A stretch of DNA of 18,031 nucleotides from CAZWBR01 sp964632305 (GTDB taxonomy: Bacteria; Bacteroidota; Bacteroidia; Bacteroidales; Prolixibacteraceae): the NCBI GenBank assembly GCA_964632305.1, contig CAZWBR010000057.1, positions 1 through 18,031 on the forward strand, written 5' to 3'. Of the stretch, positions 15,457 through 18,031 are shown piece after piece. Under the pieces are notes generated by a model. It did no database searches. It was given only the letters and a program-made list of their open reading frames with translations, and was not told the DNA's origin. The translations under genes were made by a program, and so were the position numbers. How positions within the stretch are numbered: the first letter of the stretch is position 1; the number at the start of each line of letters is the position of its first letter.

Positions 15457-15637
15457 ACCTAACAGATTGACATTAAAATAGCTGCGAAGAAATTATCCCA
15501 TAGCATTATCCGCATCCGAAATTTCCTCTATTACACAAATTTAAGAAGATATCTCCGATAAACGCCCATTTCGCAAGAAAAGTAACAATTTATTGCCCCA
15601 AACGGATGATCGTCCCGTGAAATTGCCGCCAAAACAT

Positions 15638-15674
15638 AAAAAAACCTGCAATCCCGTTAGAGAGATCGCAGGTT
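15638..15674 (-). terminator. Rho-independent terminator of the nitronate monooxygenase gene
   Basis: On the minus strand an 11-bp stem (AACCTGCGATC with GATTGCAGGTT, one G-U) with a 10-base loop is followed by seven T. It starts 29 bases after the stop codon of the flavoprotein gene. Confidence 0.88.
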
Positions 15675-15702
15675 CGATAGTATTTTAAATCCCCGGCTTC
15701 TC

Positions 15703-16800
15703 TTAGTAAGCAGCCAGACTCAATCTTGATTGAACCGCTTCATTAAATTCGGCAACCAACGAAGAGATCAGTTCTTTCACCGGGACAATCTTATCGGTTT
15801 TCCACACATTGCTCCCTGCAAAAGCATAGCCGTTCCTGAAATTACCCCTCAGGGCGGAAGTCAGCGACGCGATTATGCAATAAGGGGCGGTATTTACATC
15901 GCAGGTACGGATACAATTAACCGGACAAACGGAAGGCTTTTTATTCCCCGCCTCAACTTCATCGAGGAAAGAACAACTGATCGCGCGCCCGGGCATGCCG
16001 ACAGGGCTCTTGATAATACGGACATCCTCCTTTTTGGCATTAATATAGGCCTGTTTGAAACCATCCGAAGCATCACACTCAACGGTAGTGACAAAGCGGG
16101 TTCCCATCTGGACCCCCGAGGCGCCTATCTCCATGATCTTAACAATGTCCTCACCGTTATAGATACCGCCGGCGGCAATCACCGGAATTGATTTTCCGTA
16201 CTTCTCCCCAAATTCATTGGCGACGCTCACCACCTCAGGAATGATCTTTTCGAGGGAATAATCTTCATCAAACAATTGATTCTCTTTAAAACCTAAATGG
16301 CCTCCCGCCTTAGGTCCTTCAACGACGATCGCATCGGGCAGATAATCGAAATTAGTCTTCCACTTATTGCAGATCAATGTTGCTGCCCTTGCAGAAGAAA
16401 CGATAGGAACCAACTTAGTCTTTGATTCCGGGGTAAGATATTTTGGAAGATCGAGGGGTAACCCGGCACCTGAAAAGATAACATCGATCTTTTCCCGTAT
16501 GGAGGTTTCGACCAAATCGGCAAAATTCGATAATGCCACCATGATATTCACCCCGACAACACCGTCGGTCTGCCTCCTGGCATTACGGATCTCCTCCGTC
16601 AAGCCATAAATGCAGTTCTCCAGATAATCGTTCGAATGGCTTTTATACAACAGTCCGATGCCGGCCGGGGAGATAACCCCAATTCCGCCTTCATTTGCCA
16701 CGGCCGATGCCAATCCCGAAAGTGAAACACCAACTCCCATTCCACCTTGAATAATAGGGAGCTTAATTTTCAATCCACCAATGTTTAAATTCTTCATCAT
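15703..16800 (-). CDS. Nitronate monooxygenase-like FMN flavoprotein
   Basis: A TIM-barrel flavoprotein of the 2-nitropropane dioxygenase family, about 365 residues from ATG 16800 (ATG 16797 follows directly; the frame could also open at 16827, but those nine codons look non-native). Typical parts are the N-terminal 'PIIQGGMGVGVS', the FMN phosphate-binding 'VEGPKAGGHLG' and 'VIAAGGIYNGEDIV', and 'GASGVQMGTRFVTT'. The C-terminal 'CPVNCIRTCDVNTAPYCI' is cysteine-rich, a form common in anaerobic Bacteroidota. Substrate is uncertain: nitroalkane oxidation or, by relation to FabK, an enoyl-reductase role. It has its own terminator and appears monocistronic. Confidence 0.88.
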   Translation of the reverse strand: MMKNLNIGGLKIKLPIIQGGMGVGVSLSGLASAVANEGGIGVISPAGIGLLYKSHSNDYLENCIYGLTEEIRNARRQTDGVVGVNIMVALSNFADLVETSIREKIDVIFSGAGLPLDLPKYLTPESKTKLVPIVSSARAATLICNKWKTNFDYLPDAIVVEGPKAGGHLGFKENQLFDEDYSLEKIIPEVVSVANEFGEKYGKSIPVIAAGGIYNGEDIVKIMEIGASGVQMGTRFVTTVECDASDGFKQAYINAKKEDVRIIKSPVGMPGRAISCSFLDEVEAGNKKPSVCPVNCIRTCDVNTAPYCIIASLTSALRGNFRNGYAFAGSNVWKTDKIVPVKELISSLVAEFNEAVQSRLSLAAY

Positions 16801-16986
16801 TTCAATGCTGTTACAACAAAAAGTCATTTAGGGTCTATTACCCCTCCAAAAACTTTACAAGTGTAACAACAGATTCGGTAGTCTCAAAAAAAATGGGATA
16901 TGTCACCGTGAAAAGGTAGAAAACATCAGTATTAGGGACGAAATGCAAATATTCAGGGACGAAAAAACGTGCCCCTGTGGGGGGAA

Positions 16987-17850
16987 TTACGAGAGCCGGT
17001 CCCGAAATTCGGCAATATAATTCCTCGAAACGGGGATCGTCAGATCAGTCCCGCCGATCGACAACGAATACCCTTTCGAATTACCGTTCAAAGCTCCCAC
17101 CCGGTTCATGTTCACCATCCAGCAACGATGGCATTTTTTAAACTCCTCCGAATCCTTCAGCATCTGTTCGACATGGGCCAACGATTGGCGAAAAAGCTTC
17201 TTCCGGTACCCCCCCTTGCTGTCGGCCCTGAAGATCTCAATATAGTTACCCGAAGAGTGGATCATTAAAATATTTTCGGCCCTCTCCTCAAAAATATCCT
17301 TGCCGTTTTCCGCCACAATCCGAATCTTCTTTTGGATTTGATTCTGATTCATCAAATGCTCCCTTTCCTCCCTCAGCCAGTTTTTCCCCGAATCAATCAC
17401 GCTGACCACCTTATTACGGAGCATGATATTGTAACTGATGATATTAAACAGGATCAGGGGTAACAACGAAAGGGCGCCGGTGAGGAAAAGCGGCAGGTCG
17501 GTAAAAGAGGTCCGCCGGGCAACCCAGGCCATTAAAGAAAAAAGGGCAAAAAGATTGGCAAACATCCATATGTTCCAGATGATCTCCTTACGGATCGTCC
17601 AACGGGAGGGGTCAAAAAGCTTTGGAAATATCCCGGGCAGGATCAGCGTATTTATAAAGAGGGTGGCAGCATTCAACAAGCCTGCACCGAGCACGAAATA
17701 GCCGTCATGTTCCGACTTCAGGAAATTGATCCCGAAAGGCTGGATATAAAGCACGATCAACACGAAAGCCATACTCACCAGACCAATGGTCTTCATGTTG
17801 TGTTTAAAATTATTATTAAACGGATATGGTTGATCCAGATTCTCGAACAT
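16987..17850 (-). CDS. Membrane-bound LytTR-family transcription regulator
   Basis: The 287-residue protein has four hydrophobic helices (about residues 20-40, 50-73, 92-112 and 122-145), a short linker helix, then a LytTR DNA-binding domain (about 185-285: ENILMIHSSGNYIEIF, HRCWMVNMNRVG, IPVSRNYIAEFRDRL). No phosphorylation receiver domain is present, so it probably senses a membrane signal directly. No histidine kinase or obvious target gene is next to it. The gene ends close to the flavoprotein gene but has a 186-base gap, so it is likely independent. Confidence 0.85.
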   Translation of the reverse strand: MFENLDQPYPFNNNFKHNMKTIGLVSMAFVLIVLYIQPFGINFLKSEHDGYFVLGAGLLNAATLFINTLILPGIFPKLFDPSRWTIRKEIIWNIWMFANLFALFSLMAWVARRTSFTDLPLFLTGALSLLPLILFNIISYNIMLRNKVVSVIDSGKNWLREEREHLMNQNQIQKKIRIVAENGKDIFEERAENILMIHSSGNYIEIFRADSKGGYRKKLFRQSLAHVEQMLKDSEEFKKCHRCWMVNMNRVGALNGNSKGYSLSIGGTDLTIPVSRNYIAEFRDRLS

Positions 17851-17946
17851 AACAGTGTTTTAATAGAACAAAGATGTAAAAAATAATGACTCGAAAAATC
17901 ATCCCTGAACGATGGTTTCTCACTTAAGAATATTTTCGGCACACCC

Positions 17947-17979
17947 AAAAAAAAAGCTCCGAAGAAATCTTCGAAGCTT
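17947..17979 (-). terminator. Terminator of the tRNA-Asp transcript
   Basis: On the minus strand an 11-bp stem (AAGCTTCGAAG with CTTCGGAGCTT, one G-U) and an ATTT loop are followed by a T-run of nine. It starts three bases after the tRNA 3' end. Confidence 0.9.
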
Positions 17980-17981
17980 TG

Positions 17982-18031
17982 CGGTATGGACGGGACTCGA
18001 ACCCGCGACCCCCTGCGTGACAGGCAGGTAT
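17982..18031 (-). tRNA. tRNA-Asp (GTC), partial, 5' end outside the window
   Basis: The minus strand shows an anticodon loop CTGTCAC (anticodon GTC, aspartate), a variable loop, the T-arm GCGGG-TTCGAGT-CCCGT, and the acceptor strand CCATACC with discriminator G, as expected for tRNA-Asp. CCA is not encoded. The D-arm and 5' acceptor strand lie beyond the right edge. Confidence 0.9.

Noticed and set aside
1..18031. CRISPR array or Craspase locus
   Set aside because: No regularly spaced repeats and no gRAMP or Cas gene are present. The likeness to Craspase is limited to TPR-CHAT plus an ECF sigma factor.

Overview
The window looks like a chromosomal piece of a Bacteroidota bacterium, probably of the Bacteroidales/Marinilabiliales kind. 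Reasons are the AT-rich intergenic DNA, weak Shine-Dalgarno sites, an ECF sigma factor paired with a TPR-bearing anti-sigma-like protein, a PnuC plus NadR-kinase pair, a membrane LytTR regulator, and GG-leader peptides of a style common in that phylum. Taxonomy is inferred from gene content only.

Layout. 212-2212 (+) encodes an Omp85/BamA-like outer-membrane protein. 2750-8285 is the accessory core. On the minus strand it holds a TPR-CHAT caspase-like membrane protease (5085-7970), an ECF sigma factor (4242-4823) and a membrane anti-sigma-like protein with about four repeated sigma-binding-like modules and C-terminal TPRs (2750-4252). Divergent from the protease is a tiny plus-strand gene (8181-8285) for a 34-residue double-glycine leader peptide. 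It occurs again, identical, at 10103-10207. Both peptide genes and the sigma gene carry the same bipartite promoter (GGGTWACCTTTT, 15-nt spacing from ACC, GTATTAAC), so the sigma factor probably controls itself and the peptides. A decayed third peptide leader lies at 2694-2732.

The peptide copies belong to a duplication of about 1 kb that also carried the 3' part of an RNA methyltransferase gene (intact at 10370-11533, broken copy at 8448-8960). A 598-bp core is identical in both copies, but both flanks have diverged, which suggests gene conversion. Between the copies lie a broken ORF of unknown family (9581-9940), an imperfect inverted repeat and a strong hairpin.

From 10370 to the end every gene is on the minus strand and ordinary: RlmL-type methyltransferase, serine acetyltransferase, nicotinamide-riboside kinase and PnuC (NAD salvage), an S41 C-terminal processing protease, a nitronate monooxygenase-like flavoprotein with a clear terminator, a LytTR membrane regulator, and a partial tRNA-Asp with its terminator at the right edge.

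Main hypothesis: 2.7-10.2 kb is a sigma / anti-sigma / CHAT-protease / GG-peptide module. Predicted topology puts both the CHAT domain and the anti-sigma TPRs in the periplasm. The protease could cleave the anti-sigma protein, releasing sigma and raising peptide expression, or it could process the peptides at the GG site. Neither step is shown by sequence alone.
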